This document shows, piece by piece, positions 1 through 13,059 of a stretch of 64,000 bases of DNA. Below the pieces are notes generated by a model. It made no database searches. It saw only the letters and a program-made list of their open reading frames with translations, and was not told where the DNA came from. This DNA is from Hofstenia miamia (lineage: Eukaryota > Xenacoelomorpha > Acoela > Hofsteniidae): contig CABFPE010000115.1 of assembly GCA_900660155.1 (NCBI GenBank), positions 587,807-651,806 on the forward strand, given 5' to 3'. Made by a program: the position numbers and the translations under genes. Numbering within the stretch: the first letter of the stretch is position 1; each line of letters starts with the position of its first letter.

Positions 1-570
1 TACTAAAGTCGCCAGCAAATATAATAACAGTATCCGGGAAAGTACTCAGAATTATAATCATGTGAGTTTTGTAAACAAACTGCTTTATGCAGAAATCACC
101 AGTATATCGACAATGTTTACTTGGAGGAAAATATAATGCAACAATAAAAGGAGGAAATTTCATGTCGTCGCTAATACCTTTTACCCATAGCGCTTCATTA
201 TAATTCCTTTTTTCCAATGATATCGACACAGATATCTTGCTTCACGTAAATAGAAACATCTCCACCCCTGTGTATGTTTATGCAATTTTTCTTTTTGAAT
301 TTGCAAACATCACGATCTCTTGCAAAAGACTTAATATCCATCAATACCAAATATAATTATCAGGTATGTCAGAATTCAAATGAATTCAGTCATACTCCTA
401 TCTCAGCATTAACATAAAACCAATCAACTGCCAGTCTATCACATGCTTTTATTTGCTTCTCAACTTTTTTCTTAATAGAAAAAGTGTTACAGAGTAAAAT
501 GTGAGGTAATCTGGGTGCATCAACTAGTCACACATCAATCTTCTCATTATTGTAAAATAAAATAAAATTA
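1..570 (-). pseudogene. LINE ORF2 endonuclease domain, partial (continues past the left window edge)
   Basis: Read on the minus strand, this stretch gives pieces typical of the apurinic-type endonuclease of CR1/jockey-like LINEs. There is a segment ending in ALYFPPSK (the usual 'YRPP' step) and, at the window edge, IIFAGDFS, which corresponds to the conserved GDFN strand. Frames change and stops occur between these pieces, so the copy is decayed. The reverse transcriptase that should follow lies outside the window. ORF1 of the same element lies just upstream on this strand (615-1368). Family-level assignment is inference from motifs. Confidence 0.6.
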
Positions 571-614
571 ACTATCTTAAAACTAGTGCGATCAGCGCCA
601 GCCTGAATTTTGCG

Positions 615-1368
615 TCACCTCTTCGATAAAAGATCTCTCTCAATGCTTCGCTCTTCTAATGACAATGTCCTTGAAATAAACACTTTGCCCGGATACGACT
701 TTAACTTGTAAGCATTACTTAACAACTTACGTGCATCCCATACAGAATTCAATGTGCGCACAATAGTTCTAGGTGATTGAGTGTCTTTATTAAATCGACC
801 CATACGACGAAAATCGGTAATACCAACATTTTCCACTTCTAAGTGATGGACCAAATTGAGAATTTTGTTTCTTTCATCTTCATGCCGTTTACTGAAATTT
901 GTCTCAGTCGATTGAGGAACACCACGTATTCGTATGCACTTAAGATGTTCATTTCGTTCCTTGCCTTTGGATATTTCTGTGGTCTGAACACTAAGTTTAT
1001 TTTCAAAAGCAATAGCTTGATCATTCATTTCCTGTTCCAAAGATTCAACACATGTATCAAGAGCAGATTTCAATGTGGCTTCAATCTGATTGGTTGCATC
1101 TTCCGTTTGGATAGGGTAAGTCGATGATGACTGTATTGTGTTTCTAGAATTAATAATATTTGCCATTGGTTGCATAGTCATTGTAGAACAAAATTACATT
1201 AGTCCTGACTTCAAGCAATTCTTTCAGGGTATTTTCAGTAAAGCCGATACACATATCGTTCCAATGTAAAATGATACCACATGAGGAACAGCAAAACACA
1301 TTATCTTTAGACGTTTTAATACATTGATTGCACGTAGAGCATATAGTATTTCTTTCATTACCAGACAT
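615..1368 (-). pseudogene. LINE ORF1 remnant: Cys-rich finger plus RRM-like/C-terminal domain
   Basis: Two overlapping minus-strand frames make up one ORF1. The first (1150-1368, starting at an ATG) carries CSTCNQC and CCSSCG followed by HWNDMC, a PHD-like or related zinc finger often found at the N-terminus of CR1/L2-type ORF1 proteins. The second (615-1181, 188 codons) has a Gln/Ser-rich start, a helical middle part with coiled-coil character, then CIRIRGVPQS, a conserved-looking RMGRF, and a C-terminus ending VFISRTLSLEER. That order is the usual one for LINE nucleic-acid-binding ORF1 proteins. The change of frame near 1185 means the copy is broken or the junction carries a small indel. 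The endonuclease part of ORF2 follows at 1-570. Confidence 0.6.
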
Positions 1369-1380
1369 TAGAAATTAACT

Positions 1381-4300
1381 AGAGATTTATTTCTGTGAAT
1401 ACTATTAGGGTGAGGCCAGAAAATTCCTTTCAAGTATTTAGTTAAATAAAAACAATCAAGGCAACCCTGGATTAGCCATTAAGCAAAATAAGCAAGTGCT
1501 TAGAGCGTCAAGAAAGGGGGCACCACAGAAATTTTCAAGTCTGAATTTTTTAATGGCACCACAGTGCTAAGTAAAATAAATCGAGTTGGTCAAATTATTC
1601 AGATCTCAATATTGGCCATTTTAAAATAAATGTTTTCTTATTTTCCTTACTCAAATATCACCACGAGCCTCTTACAAAACTGTAGTGTGAAAGAATCGAG
1701 CGAATCAGCATAACTTGGATCTCAATTAGAAATTATCCATTTCAGCTTCAAAAATGTCATTCATATGTGTTTCATAAATTCAGTGAAAAAAATATCAAGA
1801 CAAGATTCTGTCATGCTCTTAGAAGATGGCAGAGTGTACTTTCCAAATGTAGACATTGGCTCATGTATATCTTTGCCATTAATCACAAATCACTCAGATG
1901 AAATTTCTTAGCTGAAATATATTAAAAATTACATCAGAACAACTATGAAATAAGGAAAACTGCATGCATTAATCTCTATTAACTATAGAAGAAGATCTAA
2001 GATTGTATTTGCATGCTTCAAACGTAGGATAAAACTTTTCGAAGTTTCTTAGTATTATTTATATTTTACTTCAATAAATATCAAATTACGTGATTAAATT
2101 TAGTATAGCTTGAGTATTTAGCAGACACTGCAGCTAAAAACTCGGAAGAAACTTTCAAATGCAAGCAAAGATTTCCTTCCTACAGTTAATTTTGATTCAC
2201 TTCATGAATGACATTTGTTTGGGTTACTGAATGAATGTATGCTGATTGGTGCATTAGGGAATCAAATTTCTAAGTGCTTAGAGCCTCTAAAAGGCATGAA
2301 TTAAAGAGTTAAACGATGAGAATTAGTCCGTCGTCCACCTAGGTTAGATTGGAAATACAAAGCTTTCCGTTTCTATTTTCTTTTATTTTCATTTAAGTGA
2401 GTTAATTGATTCCGTGTATAATAAATTATAAATTTCAATAACCAACTCAGTTCTTGCGGAGAAAGGTGGGGATTTGCGAAGTGGATCCACATATATTACC
2501 TGCGGTGCTGGGTGAGGTGCCGGAGTAGGATATTGTCCTGTAAGTATGTCAATTGATATTTGAAAACTATAAATTCATAGAATGGTAAATTCACAAAAGC
2601 ATTCATTTATTAAGAAATCTTAGGTTTAAAATTGCAACAAAAATATTTTAGAGACAACAATATATGGTACATCACGCGTTTCGTACATGATGTTTCGCTA
2701 ATTTAGATATTTGCTCATCAGTGCATGGTGCATGATCGATTTCACAGTACAAACTATCGCAAGTATGGCTTCGACTGCCATTATTATTACGAAATAACAG
2801 CGCGTCAAGTTTCAACACGGTAATTAGCAATGATTTAAACAACAGAGGTTATACTTAGTAAAATATTTAGCTGAGCTCAATAGTAAGTAAGAAGTAAATC
2901 TAGCGATATATACCTCGGCGTCTAACAATTATCTTAAAGTTATTCATCATTGAAAATATGTTCCAAAATATTATTCTTCTAGATCATGAAGATTAAATCG
3001 TATTCATATATTGTATTTTATAATATTTTTTTCTGAATTTTTTTATGAAATTCTTGTTCTGTTTTACATTTTGAGTTTTCAATATTCAAATCAGAGGCGC
3101 ATGCAACTCAGGACTTCTGGATTAGACATGGGAACATGGAAAAGTAAATCTTGAGAAGAATTTTTACTAAGTATTACAGAACCGTTTGAGTTTTTATTGA
3201 TAGTCTATATCGTCTGTTTACAAGACTTTCCATATTGATGTTTGAAACCAAATGTTCAGATGAGATATTGCTTAAGATTTGTAATGTATAAATGATTAAT
3301 ATTTCCTTTTTTTCTCAATTCACGTATTTCGACATCGCACCTCAAAATTGCTCAGGAATATCAATATTCTTCAACCATATCGACACAGTCGACCATAGAT
3401 GCCAGGGTGGGCGTTGGTAAGTCACGAGGGTATAACCAAACCTACGCTGTGTGGGTGCGGATTAGTTACAGTTTTTTTTTAATTTGCAGGTGTGAGTTGG
3501 GTAAGTAATTTCAAAATTGCAGATAGGCTTCCAGGTATGGCTTTTTTGTTTTATTCTTAGGGCAGTCATCATATATTTATGTTTCCAGAAACTGCAAAAA
3601 TGTTAGTTCTCTTGAAACTCGATAAACTTTTACTCGATTAGTATAAAGAAGCTTTATAACAGGTTGCACCCAGGTGTACGGATCACCGGGTCTGCGATTT
3701 CCTGACGGGTCGATCTGGGAAATTTTTCTCTTAACCCACCAAGTCACATTTTATTAAAATAATCAATGTAAACGAAGGGGCTCGTCTCAATGAGTTCATG
3801 TTCTTTAAATATTTTTAATGGCATCGGAAACTTTTATGTTGACTTTCATTTGTTTCTGAATATGTAAAAGTAGATACTATTAAATTGTTGAAATTCTGTT
3901 TAAATACAAATAGAAACTTTTGCTAGAAATAGAATGGGGTTACATTAATATATTTAATGCCTTTCATTTGTTATTAAAGGAATATTTCACCGACTGATGT
4001 ATTAAATCATTGGAGATTTAGCTCCGAGATAGACATGGACCAAAATTTACGCTGAGGCGCGCCACTGTACGCTCTACTTTTTCCTAAAATTTTCGATTTG
4101 AGAATGTTAGAAACTTGTAGTAAAATCTATACAGTGAAATGGGAAAAAGTACTAGAGGGTGAAACTTCTTGATAGTCTCAAAATCTAAATTTGATAAAAG
4201 TTTTCTACATAACCGGGCTCAGAACGAGGCATCGTGTCGTACTTTGCGGGAAAAAAATCTTGCAACATCATAGTCAAATGGCTTGATTCCAGGACAATGA

Positions 4301-4450
4301 GTAGATAATTTAAAAAAAATTGCTCATAGATCAAGCAGTAGGGTGGCAATTTCCAATTTATCACAAGAGAAGGGCAATTTTGTTGGCGATATCAATATTA
4401 ACCTAAATAAAACATGATTATTGAGTAAAAATTTCAAATATAAAATGCAT
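1381..4450. other. AT-rich non-coding stretch
   Basis: No convincing gene. The AT-rich sequence has many short stops in all frames. A 38-nt proline-rich candidate exon on the minus strand (2500-2537) is listed separately. Between about 3395 and 3735 the GC content rises and several GTAAGT-like donors and AG acceptors occur, but no frame could be linked into a product. Confidence 0.6.
2500..2537 (-). other. Candidate short proline-rich coding exon
   Basis: On the minus strand a CTTACAG acceptor is followed by 38 nt that read QYPTPAPHPAPQ in one frame and end in CAG followed by a GTAATA donor. Proline/tyrosine-rich micro-exons of this kind are common in animal proteins with low-complexity tails. 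The plus strand has a strong donor (CCT|GTAAGT) at the same place, but its frames give no sensible product. No partner exon was found nearby, so this rests on composition and splice-site consensus only. Confidence 0.22.
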
Positions 4451-4452
4451 CT

Positions 4453-4483
<31 letters not shown>

Positions 4484-4489
4484 TATATT

Positions 4490-4522
<33 letters not shown>

Positions 4523-4523
4523 G
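4451..4523. repeat. (TA)n microsatellite
   Basis: An almost pure TA dinucleotide array interrupted by ATACAT and ATTTAT units. It marks a simple repeat of the kind that recurs through the window. Confidence 0.9.
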
Positions 4524-4572
4524 AAGAATCTGTAGAAGCAAATGCAATTTAATTAACGGAATTTACAGATAA

Positions 4573-4794
4573 ATAAGCCAACGTAGGCAATCAATTTCAG
4601 AGGTCAGCAAGGAGCTGATAAAGATGAGGGCAACGGGGAGGGAAGAAAAGCATGCTAGATTAGAAAAGAAGCAGAGGAACAGTCACGATATAGACAGAAG
4701 ACAAAGAATAGAAAATACTGAAGGAATTCAGAAAAATATCATAAACGAAGAAAGCAGCATGTGGCTTAAAGGTAGGAGTAAAACAGAAGTATAG
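4573..4794 (+). other. Purine-rich open frame of unknown nature
   Basis: A 74-codon frame without stops in a purine-rich patch that contrasts with the AT-rich surroundings. A TTTCAG acceptor-like site at about 4600 precedes EVSKELIKMRATGREEKHAR, a Lys/Arg/Glu-rich, probably helical segment. It has no initiator in a good context and no identifiable domain. It could be a piece of a decayed retroelement or an isolated exon. Confidence 0.15.
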
Positions 4795-4799
4795 ATTAA

Positions 4800-5768
4800 T
4801 GGGTTCACATGGTCAAGTTGTTAGAATAAACAAGAGCTGGAACAGGAACAGGCCTGTAATTGTACGGGCAGTATCTATACTCGCCCAAACAAAAGTTATG
4901 CTGCAAATCTACTGTCGCAACTGAAATTTCTACATTCTGAAACAAAAATGATATTTATAAGTGTTTTTTTACCTTTTTGTTAATTTATACAATATAACTT
5001 TTTTCTCTTTTTGTTTTGCTGAGCTTAAAAAGTATAATGGTTTGTTAGAACACATCTGTTTAAACTTATTCCTATTAAATTTTATTCATGTTATAAAGAA
5101 AAATGATTGTTTTTGCAATTGACCAATTATTTTATAAAAACCGATTGCACTGAGCCTAAGCATCATACCCGGTTCCAACATCGGACCAAACTGGGTGAAG
5201 ATATAAGACGTGGGAATATTGTCTGATGTTATTTGATTCAAAAAAGGCTACAATGCTGCTAATTTCTGAGAGGGACTTTTGAGATAATTGCAGAAATAAT
5301 TACTAAAAATTAATCAGAAAGAAATCGCTGGAAATATTGATTTCCAACAACTATTCCGCGGCTCTTCACGATCTCTTGATTTACATCATTATAATCTCAG
5401 CCAATCGCCCTGATTGAAACTAAAGCTGGAATTCCCCTTGTGAAATGGTAACGTTTTCTGTCTTTTGATTATAAATTACAAATACATATTTGAGCGTGTT
5501 CATTGAATGAAATATATTTTATTTACATTAAAAACTTCAAAATGCATTGAGTCTTAGCATTAGTTTACGAACACTTAATAAAATATTAAAAGTATGTTTG
5601 AACTTGAAAAAATGGATTTTAAAGCGTAAGCTTAGAAAATAATCCAACTTACGTAATTTCCCACGAAGTATACATGAAAACTCTCAAAATTAACAAAACA
5701 ACATCTCCTCTCAAACACGTTTATCAAGGAGAGAACTATATATATCTAGGTTCCTAATATTAAAAACG
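4800..5768. other. No gene seen
   Basis: AT-rich sequence with stops in all frames; nothing could be supported until the LINE relic that begins near 5769. Confidence 0.5.
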
Positions 5769-6840
5769 TTGTTTCACTGTAATGAAATCCTAAATTCCTG
5801 TGCACACGCATTTGCTACCCCGTATTCCACTATCTATACTCAAAGTTTTGGAAGCTTTCAATATCAGTCTATCTGGAAATATGGGCCTGTAACAGCTTTG
5901 CCAAAGAACAAAGATTCTGATAAAACTAATACCAAATCGTTTCGTCTTATAATCGTTACTTCAACTCATGCTAGAAGTCTAGATAAATTTGGACTACTTT
6001 TTTATGTTAGAAGTAACTAAAAATAGTCTAGGTTTATCGCAAATGTTTATTCATTGTTGATGCTTGTTTATGCATACTTCATGAAATTACAATAGCAACC
6101 ATACATCTGTTCTTTGTTTGTTCCTCGATTACTCAACAGATTTTAATTCTGTGCTTCATAACATACTTCTTTTTACAACCCAGAAATACTTATTCTTTGC
6201 TTGCATAATGAATCAGTTCTTATATACTAGGTTTTAATCCATTTGTTAAAATCAGAGACGTTCTTTCGTCTTCTCGATATGCAACAGTGGGATAACCTCA
6301 AGGTGGTCTAATGCCTGACCCACTATTTACTATTTATGCTGATTACCTAACCTCAATACCTTTTGGTGACGACGTACATCTAGCAAAGTACTCTGATGAT
6401 ACGAGAATATCGACTGTTATTAGAAGTCATAACGATTTTCAACAGGTGATTGACACTGTTTCCTAATACTCTAAGGGCATGGCTCTCTCTCTCCGTTGAA
6501 AATTTTTTTAACTGAAAACAATTAATTGACCGGACTCTTCGTCAAATTATCATTACTCATATCAGTATTGATAACAAGGACTTCCCTATCTAGGAAAATG
6601 TCAAATATGTTGGTCTTAATATTGATAGTGTTCTCTCTTGGAAAAGTTATGTAAATACTATCGTTAGACGAGTCAATTTTAGCATTCATGAAATCTCTTC
6701 AAATACATCTGTTCTTGATAAACATAAACAAAACAACATACTATTTTCTGCATCATCATTCATCCCCAATACCTTCAATTTACTACTATCATTGAGGAAC
6801 TATCACAGTCATAAACACTTTAATAAATTACATCGCCCGC
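5769..6840 (+). pseudogene. LINE reverse transcriptase relic (jockey/CR1-like)
   Basis: An open frame of 83 codons carries IWKYGPVTALPKNKDSD, the start of a non-LTR reverse transcriptase (the 'W..A.V.PIPK' motif). Downstream, in shifting frames, are LDYSTDFNSVLHN (the 'LDFSKAFD' motif), PQGGLMPDPLFTIY (the 'PQGSVLSPLLF' motif) and AKYSDDTRIST (the YADD box, here YSDDT). Finally KYVGLNIDSVLSWK matches the region that follows the catalytic core. The motifs are collinear over about 1 kb, but stops and frameshifts separate them, so this is a dead copy. No endonuclease could be read upstream. Confidence 0.7.
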
Positions 6841-6899
6841 TTACTTTGTTTTCTAATATCTCGTCGTTTCCAAACTTTAAGGTGATTGATATTTTAGAG

Positions 6900-9800
6900 A
6901 GTAAAATTACCATAACAGTTTATTGATCTTGTAAAAAAAGTCAAATCTACTTGTAATAATTGAAGACAGTTTAGTTGTTATTCCGCACATCTTTGACAAA
7001 ACATTGTATCTAAATTTGACGAGTGTTTTCGTAGTGTTTTGTGGATGCGTTTTTATCATGAATGATTATTCTTATCATGTACAAGATTTGTGAGTAAGAC
7101 AAATAGAAGAAAACTACGTTTAAGTGTATATTAATTCAAAAGAATGTTAGAAAATATATTATGGCGCTTGATAGTCATTTACGAGCTTGAGATAAACGTA
7201 ACAAGTGTATGATAAGTGCATTAGATACTAAAACCTAATGATTCATTTAAAGAATTAGCGATGCGAATTATTGCTTTAAGATAACCAAGCCTATATTGCG
7301 GCTAGGAATAATAGTTTTCGGTTACTGAGAAAAACTTAGTTAAGTTCTACAATGTTAAAATGAATCTCAGATAATCTCAAAATAACTACTTTTTTAATTC
7401 GAACTTATCCAAGATTTTAAACTAACCACTGTTGTCTTAAGAATGATTTGTCATTTGAAATTTTAAATATAAATGGAAATATTACAAGGAATTTTCTATG
7501 ATTTTTCTTTAAAAAAATCAAATTTGAAATAGAATTCTATTATTAAAAAGTAATGAATTTCTAAAAATATATTTGCAAATAACAAGCTTCGAAGCTTCAC
7601 AGAAATCATGGTCTGCCAATTTGTACCACTAGCATCCACATTTTGCAACCCCTTTTTGGTTCTTCATTCATCAATTTCATTACTGTCACATATATTGCAA
7701 ATGAACTTCAAAATCAGAGGCACTCTAATTTTCATATATGCTTTCTACAATGGAGAACTAGAAATAGAGATGTATTTCTAGTTGTACATGTCTTTATATA
7801 TTCAAAGATGACATTTTATGGTGAATTCAAGCATATTAGAATGGAATTTTTTTTCTGAAGTCAAAGTTTGTATTAGACATCACCTGAAATTCTTCTTAAT
7901 TGCACTTTAATTGAGAAGGATGTTGGAAAATTTTTTGCTTATATCCTTTTCATACCAGCTCTGATCTCACATTGTTGTATGAAAATTTTTTACTATAAGA
8001 TTTTACATATTCCATTGAACAGCTTAAAGTTTCTTTATTGGACCAGTGGGCGTCTCAACTGCATGCCATTAGGAATGTATCATAAACATTAAATGAGTTT
8101 GTTTAGATCAGATGCTTGCACTTACTGAAATCATATGAATATGAATATTATGTTATTATTTAACCTAGCGAAGTCAATTCCCTTTAGGCATAGTAGTTTA
8201 AATACAGCCGCGCGTAAGTTCTAAGAAAATGAAATGTATGACGAAAATTAATTAATTTGTTGCATGTCACTTTATCACTTATAGAGTCCACCGGTATAAA
8301 GATACCGATAACCCGGGATTTGGACAATACTGAAAAATAGCAATACCGCGGTTTCTTGGCTAAAAAATAGATCGGTATTTTATTTAAAAGTTTGTGAGTT
8401 ACTTATAGATTTTTTAAAAAAATCAGATTTGCAAATTTGCCAATTCAGGATAAGGTGTATTTAATTCTTTGTAACACAAAATTCATGACTATGAAATTTA
8501 AATCCTATTAGTTTATGCGCATGGTCGAAAGGTCCATTGCGGTTTTAATAAATTGGTGATATGTAACACTTAGACTTCTATCAGGTTACACTTGTCTTTG
8601 TCAGACTCGAATTTTTCAATTTGTAAATACTATGTCTATCATAAGAGGATAAAGTCAAAATTTAAAAATCCATTCTCCTTTCGCAAATCTTAGTGAGATG
8701 TTCTTCATGAAAATGTAAAAATAACGGTTTGAGTAATCATTTAGTACTTTAAAATTTAATATTTCTCATAATTTGATTAACTGCATTTTAATAATAGCAT
8801 TTTCAAGTACATAAAATCAACCAGTACAACAAAATAATTTTTCAGCCAGGAAGGGACGTAAATTCTCCAATGGGCATAATTACAGCAATGTAATCTATAT
8901 ATAGTATGCATGCGTGCAATTATAGGATTCCTTATTTTTTATTGAACCGGATTGAGAAATGGATAATTTGTTTTTGTTGATTTTGATACCTAGGTTAAAA
9001 TTTTTTTCTCTAAAACTAAAGTTTGAGCCTTCAAATTATCAAAAGTGACACTGGTAATGATTTTCAAATTATAAATTTTAAATTGAAAAAATACATTAGA
9101 CCTATAGGATGCTTATTGGATCTTAAATTTTGCTGCAAGCAATTCTCCAAAAGGGTCCTATGTATACATGTACATGTATATGATACATAAATGTAACCAC
9201 GTGAGATAAACATAATTTAAGACAAAATGCAATACATGGAATTGTTTGTTAGCAAATTATAGCGTCAGGGAGATTTACATTTGCGTTTTTCCTGAACATC
9301 TTAGATTATGTACTTTTTATGTTGGTTGTTCTGAGCCATAGAATACGTCGCTCATATTCAAACAGTAAGTTCTCCTTTAAACAATTTCCAAGTCAGTTTC
9401 TAAAAAAAGTGATACATTACCAAAACAGATATTGAAAACAAAAATGAGTAAAACACGAAAATGAAATACACCCAAAGCAATGAGAAACATGAGTTACAAC
9501 AGCACAAAGCATTTAATAAGAAAAAATAGGCGTCACCTTATTTCATGCCTTCGCTAAGAAATGACGAGCATTGGAGAGTCTTTGAAACACTAATGCTTCA
9601 GTGAGATTGATAAAATGTCTATGAAAATTGAACAAAGCTATTGTTCAAAGGAGATGAAGTAGAAGAGGAGAACTTGTCTAAGCCATTTAAGGAAGAGAGG
9701 AATGGCTATCCCAATGGTGAACATCATGAGCACTTATTGTATGTGGAATACACAACTACTTTGATCAATGTCTATTGAAGTTTTGTATGCTGATAATTGC

Positions 9801-11400
9801 CAGGAGTTCGTTTTACGATTCTAAGCAAGGTTTTTATGAATAAACTGAAAAACATTACATATTTCAGAAACTAAATATGATATACATAAATAATGCCAAA
9901 TTAACCTAGAATCTTACTTTTGGTTTGATGTAGTTTTATGATTAATTTCAAAGTATATTAATTATTTTCAGTTAAAACTCGGCTGCATAGCGTGTTCTTG
10001 AAATAGCATTGATAGAGAATTACAAAGTATTCAACGTTTGCGTTGAATTCTTATATTTCATATGAATTACAATTTCTAAAACATTTTTGAATAATAAAAA
10101 CATGTCTAGGTTTTTAAAGATGGGTATTTGTCTAAGTACTAGGCATGTTGAGAGCTCTTATTGGTTTACTTCAATTCTAGTTAGAATATCTAAGGTTTGC
10201 CATTAATGAATTTATGATATATTTTGTTTGAAATGCATATAAACAAGTTGAACCAAAAAATGAACCGATTAAGTTTTTTAATTAATGAGATAGAAATTAA
10301 AATTTTAAAACACTATTTGCTCATCAAATAGCACAATGGAAAGAATTTGTGTAAAAAAATCGAATCAAATTGGTTGCTGAATACCACCTGCAAGATAAAC
10401 ATTCAAGCTGTCTTAGATTCATCCGCATATAATATATTTAATTCCCACGACAGTTGTTTACTATAATTAACATAAAGTATCTTAACTAGAGACATTAGAA
10501 CCTAAAGATCTTGAGACCTAATATTTTCAAAGAATTGTCCCATCATTCATTATTGTTATCCTTGAGAATATCAGTGTTCCTGTATCTATCTATATATTGC
10601 TTACACTAGGAAATTTGTAGTCGAGAACTACAAAATTAGTAGCAAACTAATGCTATATGATCTTGTCCCTATTCTGTATGGAAATACAATCCATTAGTAC
10701 TTCAAAAATATTCTAAATGGCTTTTCGTAATTTCTATCCAAAAAATAGAAATTTAATCAGTTCACTTTTTGGCCACCCTGTATATAAATTTTTTTTCAAC
10801 TGTTTCAATGCACATATTATTGTACAATATTCTCAGATTTGCATTGTTGTTTTGGCATTCACATGTAATGGTTTTTGCTTTACGCTAATCTGCCTTTTAA
10901 CAATAAAAATGTATTATATAACTAAAGGTTTTACTTTTTTCATATTTACTTACAATTTTCATTAAATTCATTAAAAAGTTATTATCAAATTAATGTGGTT
11001 TACTTAATTTGAGCGTAAACAATTCTTGTTTTCATTTTCTATTTTATAGGTAAGTACTTGAAAATGTATATTATTTAAACAGCTTATAAAAATATGTTAT
11101 TTTCATCTACATTTTATTTTGAATTAAATAAACTTTACATTTGATGATTTTTATGAATTACTTCTATTTAAAAATTCTATTAATTACTATTATTATTATT
11201 CTGAGACTTTATTATTGTGGGCAGATGATCGCATCATATCCCAAATTATAGTACAATATAAAATTCATACAAATAAATAAACAAAAACAATATTTACAAT
11301 AAAATTAATTAACTACGGCACGTTGAACATCGGCAATTTATTGAGAATGTGCAAGAATTATTCCTATCAAAAGGTAGTTGACTAATGTAGTCCAATAGTT
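6900..11400. other. AT-rich non-coding stretch with a hAT-like end fragment
   Basis: No gene could be supported across about 4.5 kb. Near 8285-8380 there is a GC-richer patch beginning TAGAGTCCACCGG with repeated CCGGTAT/ATACCG/GGTAT units, which resembles the terminal region of hAT-type elements such as the one at 55513. No matching right end was found, so it is treated as a fragment. The remaining open frames here (for example 7643-7858 and 10717-10965) are short and hydrophobic by AT-richness. Confidence 0.5.
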
Positions 11401-11428
11401 TTTCCTTTAATATTTTTAATGTATCAAA

Positions 11429-13050
11429 TCAATTTATCTTTGTTTTGAGATGAAGAAAATTTATACAATGGCTTACACGAACAAAGAATGATTTATCACT
11501 AGAGTATTTTCGAAATTTTGGAAGTTCTATGAATAATCGATCACTACGTCTTGGGACTGAGCTAGGTGCGATATTCACAAAATCTTGGATATTAATGTCA
11601 TAATAATTATTAACCCGTTTATTAAAGAAAATTAAATCTAAATATTCCAGATAAAGAGTAATAGGTAGTAGTTTAGATTTCTTGAGTCTTTCTTGAATGA
11701 GAGATTTGAAAATGGATATATCCATTTAAGAGCGCATTTTGAAATAGAAGTAGTAAACGTGAGCACAAAAGAGATGATGCGAATATTGAAGATGCATATG
11801 TAAGGATGGAAAGACACATGCTTTTTAATAGTTTAAGTTTTACTTTCTGAGACCCCGAGTAAGGTATATTTCTTATTAATTTGAAAAGAACAGAATATGC
11901 TTTATTTAAACGTGTCTGAATATGGCTGTTCCAAGTAAGACAATTTGTTAATATTAGCCCTAGATCAGTTGCCTAGTTTCCATGGTGTTTTAGTGTTGTA
12001 TGTAGTTAGGTTATCAGTGGTTTCCGAGCAACTTAAAAAGAAAGTGCCTCACACTTAGATACATAGAGTTCCATAATATTCATACTAGACCAATCAACAA
12101 AGTTGCTTGTTATTTTGCAGTTGAGATATAAAATTATTACCGGCATTTAGGAGTTTGCAATCATCCGCATATATAAATGACACACTGGAAAATGCAAAGT
12201 CTGGTAGTTCATTAATAAAGATAAGGAACATTATAACTGCAAGAACAGATCCCTGCGGACCATCACTAGTTACTTCTTTTTGAGAGGATATGTGTCCATT
12301 TATGTTTACGCATTGTTGTCGCTTAGTAAGATAAGATTAAAGTAAGCAGACAAAGTCTTCGTCGAATCGAAAACATTTCAGTTTATGAAGAATAAGAGAA
12401 TGTGAAATTTTGTTGAATGGTTTACAAAAGTCTTAATAAATACTGCAACAGGTCAATTATCATCCGTATAACGAAAAAGTTTATCAATGAATGTAAGGAG
12501 CTGTGTAACAGTAGATCTTCTTCGACAGAAACCATGCTGATAATTGCGAATTTGTGGTTTAATTAGTGGAAAAGCATATTTAAAAAGAATTTTTTCGAAC
12601 ACAATAGACATCTTTGGGAGCAGTGAAATTGGACGATCGAGTTTAATATTTGTAACATCTTTATTTTTAGGAATAGGTGTTATAATAGAAGTTTTCCAGC
12701 AGGATGGATAAATTCTATTTGCTAGTATATACTTAAATATATTGAGAACATGTGGTGGACTTTCATTTGCAAACGTCTTAAGTATAAATGAAGGAAGCAG
12801 ATCGGCAGTTATTGATGTAGAGAGATCACAGGAGTTGAGCAATTTGTAAACAGTATTCAGGGAGGGTGAAACTGATGATAAAAAGATTGTAGGAATATTA
12901 TCATTGTAAGGCGCTACAAATGTAAATTTTTTATTGTAAACTGATGCAAAATATGAGTTAAATAGTTCCGATTTGGCAGATGAAGAATCAGCTATATTAG
13001 ATTCATAGTGCATTGAAGCTGGAAGTCCTGACGAGACAGACATCTAAACA
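11429..13050 (-). pseudogene. LINE ORF2 relic: RT fingers/palm and C-terminus
   Basis: The minus strand shows a 196-codon frame (12453-13043) with a pre-RT region, then ILANRIYPSCWKTSIITPIP, RPISLLPKMSIVFEKIL and QHGFCRRRSTVTQL, which are motifs 1 to 3 of a CR1/jockey-like reverse transcriptase. After a frame break come PQGSVLAVIMFLIFINELP and an intact catalytic YADD at 12160-12171. The C-terminal part is open from 11725 to 11429 and ends with the usual LINE tail (FFNKRVNNY, then RRSDRLFIELPKFR and SFFVRVSHCINFL). Several stops interrupt the middle. An intact YADD in an otherwise broken frame suggests only moderate age. Confidence 0.75.
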
Positions 13051-13059
13051 TCTAAACAA

